Virus record (IMG/VR): IMGVR_UViG_3300037502_000603
Coordinates: 1-30,655 of that record
Length of the DNA: 30,655 nucleotides
Reading direction: 5' to 3' (one strand)
DNA from: a virus
A program made the position numbers and the translations under genes. The notes below the pieces were generated by a model that saw only the letters and a list, made by a program, of their open reading frames with translations, did no database searches and was not told the origin of the DNA. Shown piece by piece: positions 1 through 7,522 of the stretch (the stretch's first letter is position 1; each line of letters begins with the position of its first letter).

Positions 1-123
1 GGTATCTCCATGCGCGTTGTTCGTCAGTACGACATCAACAACGACCGTATGCCGTGCCGTATCGACGTGCTGTATGGCTACTCGGTGATCCGTCCGCAGA
101 TGGCTGTGCGCCTCTGGGGCTAA
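1..123 (+). CDS. Probable major capsid (coat) protein, C-terminal end only
   Basis: The frame is open from base 1 and stops at the TAA at 121-123, giving 40 residues that end in VRPQ-like RPQMAVRLWG. The position immediately upstream of a capsid-associated protein and the gp4/gp10-like neck genes is where a P22-type phage carries its coat gene, and an arginine-rich strand ending in a short hydrophobic tail is common in such coat proteins. Only the last 40 residues are visible, so the assignment rests mostly on gene order. The coding region continues to the left of the window. Confidence 0.6.
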   Translation, partial: GISMRVVRQYDINNDRMPCRIDVLYGYSVIRPQMAVRLWG

Positions 124-149
124 TGGTTAAATTTAAGGAGTAACTAAAA

Positions 150-551
150 ATGGCACTTCCTAATGGTTCAGGCGGTTATCAGATTGGCGATGGCAATCTT
201 GGCGAGCCGCTGTTTTTCATGCAGAGCGCTCCGACTGCGCTGACGGCTGCCGCTACGGCGACCCCGGCTCAGTTGGTCAACGGTCTTTTCACCTTTAACG
301 GCACTGCTGGCGACTTGACGTTGCCGACTGTTGCCGATCTTGAGGCGGCTTTCCCGTCTATGAGCGAAAAGGTGGATAGCGCGTTTGACTTCTTCGTTAT
401 CAACATTGATGCGACGACGGATGACGTGACCGTGGCGATTGGTTCGGGTTGGACGCTGGTTGGTAACGGCAAGGTGGACGAGGCGACTTCGGGCCACTTC
501 CGTGCCCGCAAGACCGGATCTGGCACCTGGACTTGCTACCGCGTTTCGTAA
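150..551 (+). CDS. Capsid-associated structural protein, possible head decoration protein
   Basis: A 133-residue protein with a good ribosome site (AAGGAG, 8 bases before the ATG). It has an N-terminal Gly-rich stretch (GSGGYQIGDGNLGEP), an Ala/Thr-rich middle, then alternating hydrophobic residues typical of beta structure (DDVTVAIGSGWTLVG) and a C-terminal RARKTGSGTWTCYRV. No membrane segment or enzyme motif is visible. It follows the coat gene after 26 bases, the usual place of head decoration or fibre proteins in podovirus-like genomes. The structural role is inferred from position and composition. I do not recognise a named family with certainty. Confidence 0.7.
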   Translation: MALPNGSGGYQIGDGNLGEPLFFMQSAPTALTAAATATPAQLVNGLFTFNGTAGDLTLPTVADLEAAFPSMSEKVDSAFDFFVINIDATTDDVTVAIGSGWTLVGNGKVDEATSGHFRARKTGSGTWTCYRVS

Positions 552-560
552 TAGCAACGC

Positions 561-584
561 CCTCGGCGGGGAAACCCGCCGGGG
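561..584 (+). terminator. Strong GC hairpin with GAAA loop after the capsid-associated gene
   Basis: CGGCGGG (564-570) and CCCGCCG (575-581) pair perfectly around a GAAA tetraloop. The stem extends to about 10 pairs with one G-T pair (561-570 with 575-584). No T tract follows, so it is not a classical intrinsic terminator. It may instead stabilise the 3' end of the coat transcript or reduce read-through into the genes at 608 and beyond. GAAA belongs to the very stable GNRA loop class. Confidence 0.6.
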
Positions 585-607
585 GCACCACCTAAAGGGG
601 TATTGAT

Positions 608-1108
608 ATGCCTAATACACAGGCGATTGGTGTTGCTTTTGCGGATCAGGCGCTTATCAACGGCTCGCTTGACTCGGCCACGCTCGTTAATTCCAACGTG
701 CGTAGCGGGTTTAGCGCAGCGCAGCAGGGTGCAACGATTGCTACGACCGGAAACGCTGACGTGTTCGTCATCGCTCCGGTATCGGGCGTGTTGTCGGCTG
801 CGTGGTTCTCTGGCGTTGATGCGCTGGCTGCAAGCGATATTAACTACATCACGTTTACCATCACCAACCTTGGTACGTCTGGTTCGGGCACCGCAGCAAT
901 GCTGGCGGCGACTGATGCCAACACCACCAAGTCAACGGGTGGCACTGCTTTGACTGCCAATGCTCGACGCGTTCTGTCGTTGAGCAGCACGGCAGCAAAC
1001 CTAGTGGTGGCAGCCGGTGATCGTCTCCGTATCCGCGCTGCGGCAACGGGCACGCTCGCCAACACTGTCACGTTCCCGGTTTACATGCTCAACTTCAGCG
1101 TTTCGTAA
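608..1108 (+). CDS. Putative virion structural protein
   Basis: A 166-residue protein preceded by AAAGGGG, 8 bases before the ATG. It is rich in Ala, Thr, Ser and Gly, with almost no Cys or Trp, and many short hydrophobic strands (ADVFVIAPVSGVLSAAW; INYITFTITNLG), which suggests a beta-sandwich surface protein. No signal peptide or enzyme motif is visible. It lies between two small capsid-region genes, in the operon that leads to the neck proteins, so a head-surface or head-completion role is likely but unproven. I do not recognise a named family. Confidence 0.7.
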   Translation: MPNTQAIGVAFADQALINGSLDSATLVNSNVRSGFSAAQQGATIATTGNADVFVIAPVSGVLSAAWFSGVDALAASDINYITFTITNLGTSGSGTAAMLAATDANTTKSTGGTALTANARRVLSLSSTAANLVVAAGDRLRIRAAATGTLANTVTFPVYMLNFSVS

Positions 1109-1109
1109 T

Positions 1110-1316
1110 ATGTCCAATATCTACCTTCGCCACCCCAGACATGGGGAAAAGATCGCTATCTCATGGATGGAAGCGAGGGAAGATATGGAGCAAGGATGGG
1201 AGGAGTTTGACCCCTCTGATCCTGATGAGTCTGAACCCTCGGCGTCGTCAGATGTGGCGGCGCTGGGGGATTCTCAGCATAATGCGTTGAGAACGCGTCG
1301 CCGCCGTAAGGAGTAA
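1110..1316 (+). CDS. Small acidic hypothetical protein
   Basis: A 68-residue protein starting at ATG 1110, one base after the upstream stop at 1106-1108, so translation is probably coupled. The open frame extends upstream to 1017, but the extra 31 residues are Ser/Arg-rich and lie inside the previous gene, so I start at 1110. The middle is strongly acidic (EDMEQGWEEFDPSDPDESEP) and the end is basic (RTRRRRKE), suggesting a disordered protein that may bind other proteins or DNA. The four-base gap to the gp4-like gene fits a head-completion operon. Function unknown. Confidence 0.65.
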   Translation: MSNIYLRHPRHGEKIAISWMEAREDMEQGWEEFDPSDPDESEPSASSDVAALGDSQHNALRTRRRRKE

Positions 1317-1319
1317 GTC

Positions 1320-2033
1320 ATGGCTACAACTGCTGCCGATCAAATCAACGGCGCGTTGCGGCTGATCGGGCAGTTGGCCGAGGGTGAAGTTCCCTCTGCG
1401 GCCACGTCGCAGGACGCCCTCACCGCACTTAACCAGATGCTTGACTCTTGGAGTACCGAGCGTCTAGCGGTCTATTCAACTCAAGATCAAGTCTACAACT
1501 GGCTGCCGGATATACGGACCATTACGATGGGACCGACCGGCACGTTTGTAGCCGAGCGTCCTATTCTGATGGACGACGCCACGTATTTCCGTGACCCTTC
1601 GACCAACGTGTCGTATGGCATCAAACTGATTAACAACGAGCAATACAACAACATTGCCGTTAAGACCGTTAAATCTACCTATCCGCAGTTGATGTGGGTC
1701 AACATGACCTATCCCAACGTGGAGATTTATATTTATCCGGTGCCGACCAAGGTGCTGGAATTTCACTTTGTATCGGTACGCCCACTGACGCAGCCTGCAA
1801 CGCTAGATACGGATTTGGCGTTCCCGCCTGGATACTTGCGTGCGTTCCGATTTAACTTGGCCTGTGAACTTGCGGCAGAGTTTGGTGTCGAACCCTCTCC
1901 GCAGGTTCAGCGCATTGCTATGACTAGCAAGCGCGACTTGAAGCGCATCAACAACCCGGATGACATGATGGCAATGCCAGCAGCGCTGCTTGTCAACCGT
2001 CCGCGCTTTAATATCTTTACAGGCAACTTCTAA
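1320..2033 (+). CDS. P22 gp4-like tail accessory / packaged-DNA stabilisation protein
   Basis: A 237-residue protein. The N-terminus (ADQINGALRLIGQLAEGE, then a helical ALNQMLDSWSTERLAVYS) is typical of the P22 gp4 family. In P22, gp4 binds under the portal and begins the short tail, plugging DNA in the head. The middle is beta-rich (VEIYIYPVPTKVLEFHFVSVRPLT) and the C-terminus is helical. It is directly followed by a gp10-like gene whose ATG overlaps its stop by one base, the same gp4-gp10 order as in P22. A ribosome site (AAGGAG) precedes ATG 1320. The family call is from recognised motifs, not a database search. Confidence 0.88.
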   Translation: MATTAADQINGALRLIGQLAEGEVPSAATSQDALTALNQMLDSWSTERLAVYSTQDQVYNWLPDIRTITMGPTGTFVAERPILMDDATYFRDPSTNVSYGIKLINNEQYNNIAVKTVKSTYPQLMWVNMTYPNVEIYIYPVPTKVLEFHFVSVRPLTQPATLDTDLAFPPGYLRAFRFNLACELAAEFGVEPSPQVQRIAMTSKRDLKRINNPDDMMAMPAALLVNRPRFNIFTGNF

Positions 2034-3730
2034 TGAAGACGCCGATCCTCGGGTCGTCGTATGTAATCCGGTCGGTCAATGCAGCCGACAGCCGGATGGT
2101 GAATCTTTACCCAGAGGTAATTCCCGAGGGTGGCAAGGAGCCTGCGTACCTACAACGCTGCCCCGGCTTGGCGTACAAGGCGACTATTGGCACTGGCCCG
2201 ATTCGCGCCGTGTACTCGCTGGGTAGTTTTTTGTACGTTGTGTCGGGCGAAGAGTTCTATAAGTTAGACGCTGCCTTTACCGCAACCAAGATTGGCGATG
2301 TAACGGGCAGCGGTCCTGTGTCGATGGCCGACAACGGCACGCAGATATTCCTTGCCTGCAACCCTGATGGATTTATCTACAACACTGATACGTTAGCGTT
2401 TGCCCGCATCACTGACGAGGACTTTCCCGGCGCAGTGACCGTGGGCTACCTTGACGGTTACTTTGTATTTAATGAGCCGAACTCGCAACGCGTCTGGGTC
2501 ACGAGCCTATTAGATGGCTTGTCTATTGACCCCTTGGATTTTGCCAGCGCTGAAGGTTCACCAGACGGGCTAGTCTCCCTGATCATTGACCATCGAGAGG
2601 CGTGGCTTTTTGGCACGAACTCCGTGGAGGTCTGGTACAACTCCGGCGACGCCGACTTTCCGCTCACCCGCATCCAAGGCGCCTACAACGAGATCGGCTG
2701 CATCGCGCCGTACTCGGTCGCCAAGATGGATAACTCCGTCTTTTGGCTTGGCGCAGACGCTCGGGGTCAGGGCATTGTGTATCGAGCCAACGGCTATCAG
2801 GGCGTGCGCGTATCCACCCATGCCGTTGAGTTTGCCATTCAGCAATACGGCAACCTTGCCGATGCGGTTGGCTACACCTATCAGCAGGACGGTCACACGT
2901 TCTATGTGCTGAACTTTACCGACGCCGATACGACGTGGGTGTTTGACGCTGCGACAGGCGCTTGGCACGAGCGTGCTGGTTTCCGTAACGGCGACTTCAA
3001 GCGTCATCGCGGTAACTGCCATGCACGCTTTATTGGAGAGCCGATTATTGGTGATTACCAAAACGGCAATCTATATGCGTTTGACCTGACCGTTTACTCA
3101 GATAACGGCGCTACGCAGAAATGGTTGCGTTCGTGGCGTGCGCTGCCAACCGGCGAGAACAACCTAAAACGTACCGCCCACCACTCGCTTCAAATTGACT
3201 GCGAGACGGGCGTGGGCTTGCAAGGCGTAGATGCTTTTGACCAGTTTGGCTACTTGCTGACGCAGACGCCTGAGTACATTGAAACAGAACAGGTGGCGAC
3301 CGTTAGCAACAACCCGCCGCCGTGGTATGTGCTGTCGTCCGCGTCGGTTGGCTACACCGTCAACAATCCCATTTTGTCCTCTACCGGCACGGCGTATACC
3401 GCTGTTGGCTCGGTGTTGAGCGCAGACGGCATCGTCTACACGCCTGTTTCGGCTGCTAATGGCTACCTAATTGAGTTGGAAGAAGGGCCGGTGGTTACGG
3501 GCGTCAACCCGCAGTTGATGCTGCGCTGGTCGGATGACGGCGGCCACACATGGAACGGCGAGCGCACCGTCTCGATGGGCCGCGCTGGACAGTACGGCAC
3601 TCGTGCTATCTTTCGTCGCCTTGGCATGACCCTAAAGTTGCGTGACCGCGTGTATGAAATTAGCGGCACCGATCCGGTCAAGGTTGCCATCATGGGCGCC
3701 GAACTACAGATCAGCGGTACGGCGTCGTGA
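2033..3730 (+). CDS. P22 gp10-like packaged-DNA stabilisation / tail hub protein
   Basis: A 565-residue protein close in size to P22 gp10 (about 470) but longer. The N-terminus (NAADSRMVNLYPEVIPEGG) matches the start of this family. Repeated Trp/Gly/Asp beta units follow (YSLGSFLYVVSGEEFYKLDA; WVFDAATGAWHERAGF), consistent with the beta-propeller-like body of gp10. In P22, gp10 forms the nozzle hub below gp4 and anchors the needle and tailspikes. It overlaps the gp4-like stop by one base and the next gene by four bases. The C-terminal ~170 residues include a Tyr/Ser/Thr-rich stretch and SDDGGHTWNGERTVSMGRAG, a sialidase-like Asp-box-type turn. Confidence 0.88.
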   Translation: MKTPILGSSYVIRSVNAADSRMVNLYPEVIPEGGKEPAYLQRCPGLAYKATIGTGPIRAVYSLGSFLYVVSGEEFYKLDAAFTATKIGDVTGSGPVSMADNGTQIFLACNPDGFIYNTDTLAFARITDEDFPGAVTVGYLDGYFVFNEPNSQRVWVTSLLDGLSIDPLDFASAEGSPDGLVSLIIDHREAWLFGTNSVEVWYNSGDADFPLTRIQGAYNEIGCIAPYSVAKMDNSVFWLGADARGQGIVYRANGYQGVRVSTHAVEFAIQQYGNLADAVGYTYQQDGHTFYVLNFTDADTTWVFDAATGAWHERAGFRNGDFKRHRGNCHARFIGEPIIGDYQNGNLYAFDLTVYSDNGATQKWLRSWRALPTGENNLKRTAHHSLQIDCETGVGLQGVDAFDQFGYLLTQTPEYIETEQVATVSNNPPPWYVLSSASVGYTVNNPILSSTGTAYTAVGSVLSADGIVYTPVSAANGYLIELEEGPVVTGVNPQLMLRWSDDGGHTWNGERTVSMGRAGQYGTRAIFRRLGMTLKLRDRVYEISGTDPVKVAIMGAELQISGTAS

Positions 3731-4434
3731 CACAGAATATCACGCAAATCCCTGCCCCGCGTGTGCCGTTTATTGACGAGCGCACCGGCCAGATTGCGCG
3801 TGAATGGTTCCGCTTTCTCAACAACCAATACCAACTGACGGGTGGCGGCACAACGCAGACCACCATCGCTGACCTTGAGTTGTCGCCCTCGCTGGCGGCT
3901 AACGTCGAGGACGAGATTGCCGTAGTCAAGGGTCAACTTGACGATCTGCAAAAAGGGCCGCCACGGTTTGAACCGGGGCTTATCAATTACGGGTCGTTTT
4001 ACTCAACGCAGACGCAAACGGCTACCGTAATCAATACGGCCAAAGCGATTACATACAACAATGCCGACCAAGCGTATGGCGTTTACCGTGATCCGGGCGA
4101 TAGCAGTAAAATTAAAGTAACCAGACCGGCGATTTACAACGTCCAATTTTCTATCCAAGTGGACAAAACGTCGGGCGGCACAGGGCGGTTATACATTTGG
4201 CCTGCTATTAACGGCACGGCTGTCGCTAATTCGGCGTCGCTGATTCAAATTCAAGGCAACAACGCTGAGATATTCTCAGCGGCTAACTTTTTCCTGCCGT
4301 TGTCTAACGGCGATTACTTTCAGTTGTACTTTTCGGTGGATGACCTTAGCGTGCAGTTGGAGCATTTTGCTGCCTCTGCTCCCGTCCCAGCCATTCCTTC
4401 AATTATTCTGACCGTTATGCAGGTGTACGTATGA
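3727..4434 (+). CDS. Structural protein with C1q/TNF-like C-terminal domain
   Basis: A 235-residue protein starting at GTG 3727, overlapping the gp10-like stop by four bases. Residues 1-65 contain a helical segment (TGQIAREWFRFLNNQYQL) that recurs in small virion proteins of podoviruses, followed by a likely short coiled coil (NVEDEIAVVKGQLDDLQ). Residues 80-235 alternate beta strands (YNVQFSIQVDKTSGGTGRLY; GDYFQLYFSVDDLSVQLEHF), as in C1q-like jelly-roll trimers used as receptor-binding tips. The order helix, coiled coil, jelly roll suggests a short trimeric fibre attached to the tail hub. The fold is inferred from pattern only. Confidence 0.7.
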   Translation: MTQNITQIPAPRVPFIDERTGQIAREWFRFLNNQYQLTGGGTTQTTIADLELSPSLAANVEDEIAVVKGQLDDLQKGPPRFEPGLINYGSFYSTQTQTATVINTAKAITYNNADQAYGVYRDPGDSSKIKVTRPAIYNVQFSIQVDKTSGGTGRLYIWPAINGTAVANSASLIQIQGNNAEIFSAANFFLPLSNGDYFQLYFSVDDLSVQLEHFAASAPVPAIPSIILTVMQVYV

Positions 4435-5231
4435 CCGTTTACCTTTCAGCCTTTGCAGGAGCCGGGGCGCAGTTCTTTACCGACGACGGCGAAGTCCTGT
4501 CGGGCGGAAAGATTTATACCTACGCCGCTGGCACCACAACGCCGACTGCGACCTACACGTCGATTGCCGGTTCCGCGCAAAACTCTAACCCCATCATCCT
4601 AACCTCTGACGGGCGACTGCCAGAGGATATGTGGTTGACCGAGGGCGTTAAGTACCGTTTCGTGCTAACCGACTCCACCAACGTGCAGATCGGTGAGTAC
4701 GACGACATTCCTGGCATCAACGACGTGTCTACCGAAACGGTGTCGTGGTCAACGATTACCGGCACGCCGACGACGCTTGCTGGATACGGCATCACCAACG
4801 GCATCACGGCAGCGACCGCTGCGGCGACTTATGCGCCGATTGCCTCGCCCACGTTTACTGGTACGCCGTTGGTTCCCGATAACGACACGGTAAGCACTAA
4901 CTATGCTGTGGGCTATCGAGAAGCCCCGCCGGTATCTAAGACGACCAACTACGGACTGGTGTTGGCCGACCGTGGTAAAGCGATTTTGATGAACGGCACC
5001 AGCCTGACGCTGACGATCCCGGCTAACGCTGCGATTCAGTTCCCGGTTGGAACCGTCATCATTATTGTCAATCTGAACTCTACGGCGCTGTCGATTGCTA
5101 TTTCTGTAGATACATTAACTCTGGCGAATAGCACTACGACGGGCACGCGTACCTTGGCGCAGAACGGCCTTGCCACTTGCGTCAAGATCGGCAGCACGTC
5201 TTGGCTGATCAGCGGAGCGGGATTGACCTAA
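4431..5231 (+). CDS. Tail fibre/spike-like protein with head-binding-type N-terminus
   Basis: A 266-residue protein overlapping the previous stop by four bases. The N-terminal ~110 residues (LSGGKIYTYAAGTTTPTATY, then DGRLPEDMWLTEGVKYRFVL) match the module that opens many short podovirus fibres and spikes, which in other phages anchors the fibre to the tail. A Thr/Ala-rich linker (about 120-145) leads to a C-terminal domain of hydrophobic strands (GTVIIIVNLNSTALSIAISV). No hydrolase motif is seen, so it more likely binds a receptor or adapts another fibre than degrades polysaccharide. The next gene starts on its stop codon. Confidence 0.75.
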   Translation: MTVYLSAFAGAGAQFFTDDGEVLSGGKIYTYAAGTTTPTATYTSIAGSAQNSNPIILTSDGRLPEDMWLTEGVKYRFVLTDSTNVQIGEYDDIPGINDVSTETVSWSTITGTPTTLAGYGITNGITAATAAATYAPIASPTFTGTPLVPDNDTVSTNYAVGYREAPPVSKTTNYGLVLADRGKAILMNGTSLTLTIPANAAIQFPVGTVIIIVNLNSTALSIAISVDTLTLANSTTTGTRTLAQNGLATCVKIGSTSWLISGAGLT

Positions 5232-5890
5232 TGAGTGGCGCTACCTTAGCAGCGGCGATTGCAGGCACGACGGGGGGAGCCGGTGCCGGTGTATTCGACT
5301 TCTCGTCGGGGTCGGGTAGCGTCACGATTCCTGCCAGCGCCACGGGCGTTACCATCGAGGTGTGGGGCGCAGGCGGTGGCGGTGGCTACGGCACGGTCAC
5401 GCAGATATTTGGCGAGTTCTTGTACGAGCCGCAAGAGAACCCCGGCGGTGGTGGCGGCGGCGGCGCTTACGCCAAGACGGTGCTAGTGCTGACTGCCCCA
5501 GACGCCGGTAAAACGATTCTGTACACTGTGGGCACTGCTGGCAGGGGCGGCACTGTAGGCGACGCTGTGGGCGGTGCAGGCGGTCAGTCTGTGGCCTATG
5601 CCGGAACCTACGCTCTGCCTGAAATGATCTGTACGGGCGGCTTCGGCGGTTATGGCGGCATCGGCATATTTGGCAGTCAGCAAGGTGCTGGCGGAACGGC
5701 GTCAGGCGGCAACACGACCAACACCAACGGCAACGGTGGCGCGGCCTTTACGCAGACCGGAGCCACGCCGATTGCCGGTGTGGGCAGCCTTGTCGGCGGT
5801 GCTGGCGGAGACGGTGGCGACCCGGTGGAGGGTGGCGCACCAGGTTTGGCTGGGTCAAGCGGTCGTGTCCGACTCAAATTTACCTTTTAG
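5231..5890 (+). CDS. Glycine-rich putative receptor-binding/adhesin protein
   Basis: A 219-residue protein starting at ATG 5231, which overlaps the upstream TAA (5229-5231) by one base. An in-frame upstream extension exists but lies inside the previous gene. After a short beta N-terminus (VTIPASATGVTIEVWGAGGG), it has repeated glycine runs (GGGGGYG; PGGGGGGGAY; GGFGGYGGIGIFG), resembling the glycine-rich tip domains of some phage fibres, which can form polyglycine helices. It is coupled to the fibre gene before it and likely forms the distal tip or an adhesin. The exact family is uncertain because glycine richness alone is weak evidence. Confidence 0.7.
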   Translation: MSGATLAAAIAGTTGGAGAGVFDFSSGSGSVTIPASATGVTIEVWGAGGGGGYGTVTQIFGEFLYEPQENPGGGGGGGAYAKTVLVLTAPDAGKTILYTVGTAGRGGTVGDAVGGAGGQSVAYAGTYALPEMICTGGFGGYGGIGIFGSQQGAGGTASGGNTTNTNGNGGAAFTQTGATPIAGVGSLVGGAGGDGGDPVEGGAPGLAGSSGRVRLKFTF

Positions 5891-5897
5891 GTGACAC

Positions 5898-6233
5898 ATG
5901 GCAGTTAGCGTAAAAGTCCTGATTCCGGCCAAGATTGCCGAGAACACCCAAACTACGCAGTACACGGCTACGAACGTGTCCACGATTATTGACAAGTTCA
6001 CGGCCACGAACTACAGCGCGTCGGCGGCTACTATCTCAATCAACCTCGTCACGCAGTTTGACTCTGCGGGCAACCAGAACTTGATCATTAAGAACAAGAC
6101 GCTGCTGCCCTCGGAGACGTATACGTTCCCTGAGTTGGTCGGCCATGTGCTGCAACCGGGCGGGTTTATCTCGACGATTGCCTCGGCGTCGTCGGCTATC
6201 AACATCCGATCCTCTGGTCGGGAAATCTCGTGA
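5898..6233 (+). CDS. Hypothetical beta-rich structural protein
   Basis: A 111-residue protein, seven bases after the glycine-rich gene, preceded by an AGGTG ribosome site. It is almost entirely Thr/Ser/Ile-rich strands (TQYTATNVSTIIDKFTATNY; ATISINLVTQF), without Cys, membrane segments or enzyme motifs. Small proteins of this kind often sit among podovirus fibre genes and may be minor virion proteins. Its TGA is shared with the GTG start of the acetyltransferase gene (GTGA, 6230-6233). Function unknown. Confidence 0.65.
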   Translation: MAVSVKVLIPAKIAENTQTTQYTATNVSTIIDKFTATNYSASAATISINLVTQFDSAGNQNLIIKNKTLLPSETYTFPELVGHVLQPGGFISTIASASSAINIRSSGREIS

Positions 6234-6688
6234 TTGTCCGAAACGCCATCCATGAGGATTTGCCGCGTTACCTGCCACTAGCGCAGGCGTTTCATGCGGC
6301 CTCCCCTATGCACGGGGTAATACCGTTTGACGTAGAGGGATATTCAGACTTTTATTTACGCGCTGTTGACAACCCATCGGTAGGGGTGTGGTTGGCAGAA
6401 GATGAGGGCAAGATTATTGGAATTGCGGGCGCGTTGTTCTACCCTATGTACTTCAGCCCTTCTAATGTGGTAGTGCAAGAATTGTGGTGGTGGATAGCCC
6501 CAGACGCTAGAGGCAAGGGCGCAGGGCAAGCGATGTACGAGACTATTGAATCATGGGCATCCGCAAAAGGCGCAACAGCGCTTTTTATGATTGCCCTTGA
6601 GGATGGTCGCTCAGACGAAATGGCACAGTTATATGCTCGAAAAGGGTTTTGCCCAATGGAGCGAACATTTTTTAAAGAGGTCGCGTAA
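6230..6688 (+). CDS. GNAT-family N-acetyltransferase
   Basis: A 152-residue protein starting at GTG 6230, overlapping the upstream stop by four bases. It matches the GNAT fold in length and order: N-terminal IVRNAIHEDLPRYLPLA, the central strand VGVWLAEDEGKIIGIAGALF, the acetyl-CoA site WIAPDARGKGAGQAMYETIE (R/Q-x-x-G-x-G/A type, about 90-105), and a C-terminal LYARKGFCPMERTFFKEV typical of the last strand-helix-strand. The acceptor substrate cannot be read from sequence. It sits between structural and ejection genes, so it may modify a virion or host protein. Its first bases have composition unlike the fibre genes, which may reflect separate acquisition. Confidence 0.85.
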   Translation: MIVRNAIHEDLPRYLPLAQAFHAASPMHGVIPFDVEGYSDFYLRAVDNPSVGVWLAEDEGKIIGIAGALFYPMYFSPSNVVVQELWWWIAPDARGKGAGQAMYETIESWASAKGATALFMIALEDGRSDEMAQLYARKGFCPMERTFFKEVA

Positions 6689-7519
6689 ATGGCGATTAGC
6701 ACAGCAGCAGCAATTCTAGGTAGCGCCGTCGTTGGCGGAGCAGTTGCCTCTCGCGGGGCAAGCAAAGCCGCAAGAGCGCAACAGCAAGCCGCCGATCAGG
6801 CCGCGAAAGTACAGCGCGAGACGTTTGAGCGTCAGGTAGAACTGCAAGAGCCGTTTCGGCAGGCAGGTATTACCTCGCAGAACGAACTGATGCGTTTGCT
6901 AGGTATCGGCGGTGACGCTACGGCTGGCGATTACGGGATGCTAACTCGCGGTTATCGACCGGAAGACCTGCAAATGGACCCCGGTTATGCTTTCCGCTTG
7001 GCAGAGGGGCAAAAGGCGCTTGAGCGATCTGCTGCCGCTCGTGGCGGTTTGCTGTCAGGCTCTATGCTTAAAGGCGCACAACGCTTTGGGCAAGAGTTAG
7101 GTTCGCAGGAATACATGAACGCGTTTAACCGCGCCCAGGCTCAGTTAAATACTCGCCTTGGCGCCCTTGGTAGTTTGTACGGCGCTGGACAAGCCACTGC
7201 TCAACAGATTGCTGGTCAAGCCGGACAAATGGGCGTCAATGTTGGTAATTTGATGACGCAGGGCGGGCAGGCCCGTGCTTCGGGCTATCTCGGTCAGGCT
7301 AACGCACTAAACCAAGCCTTACAGCAAGGCGCTATGGGATACGGATTGTATCGAGGTGGTTATTTCGGGTCGCCGGGAAGTCTATCGGCAGACGCTTTGG
7401 ATGATATTTTACCCGGAGTAAACGTCACGGGCAGCCGATACCTTAGTTCGGGACTGGCTCCTAGCCCAAACATGATGGCCGTTAATTATCGCGGCCCGCA
7501 ATACGCAAATCTGGGGTAA
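6689..7519 (+). CDS. DNA ejection protein, P22 gp7-like position
   Basis: A 276-residue Ala/Gln/Gly-rich protein. The N-terminus is a hydrophobic, Gly/Ala-rich segment (STAAAILGSAVVGGAVAS) and then a long helical stretch (RAQQQAADQAAKVQRETFER). The middle has Gln/Gly repeats (GQATAQQIAGQAGQMGVNVG). These traits fit ejection proteins that travel with the DNA and can insert into membranes, and the family often annotated as DNA transfer protein starts this way. It is the first of three such genes in tandem, as gp7, gp20 and gp16 form a group in P22. It starts immediately after the GNAT stop. Confidence 0.7.
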   Translation: MAISTAAAILGSAVVGGAVASRGASKAARAQQQAADQAAKVQRETFERQVELQEPFRQAGITSQNELMRLLGIGGDATAGDYGMLTRGYRPEDLQMDPGYAFRLAEGQKALERSAAARGGLLSGSMLKGAQRFGQELGSQEYMNAFNRAQAQLNTRLGALGSLYGAGQATAQQIAGQAGQMGVNVGNLMTQGGQARASGYLGQANALNQALQQGAMGYGLYRGGYFGSPGSLSADALDDILPGVNVTGSRYLSSGLAPSPNMMAVNYRGPQYANLG

Positions 7520-7522
7520 GTC

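Noticed and set aside
603-953. 116-codon + strand ORF overlapping the structural gene at 608-1108
   Set aside because: Arg/Leu-rich out-of-frame shadow; the other frame has the better ribosome site and protein-like composition.
2570-3061. 163-codon - strand ORF inside the gp10-like gene
   Set aside because: Shadow of the gp10-like frame with no motif and no operon context.
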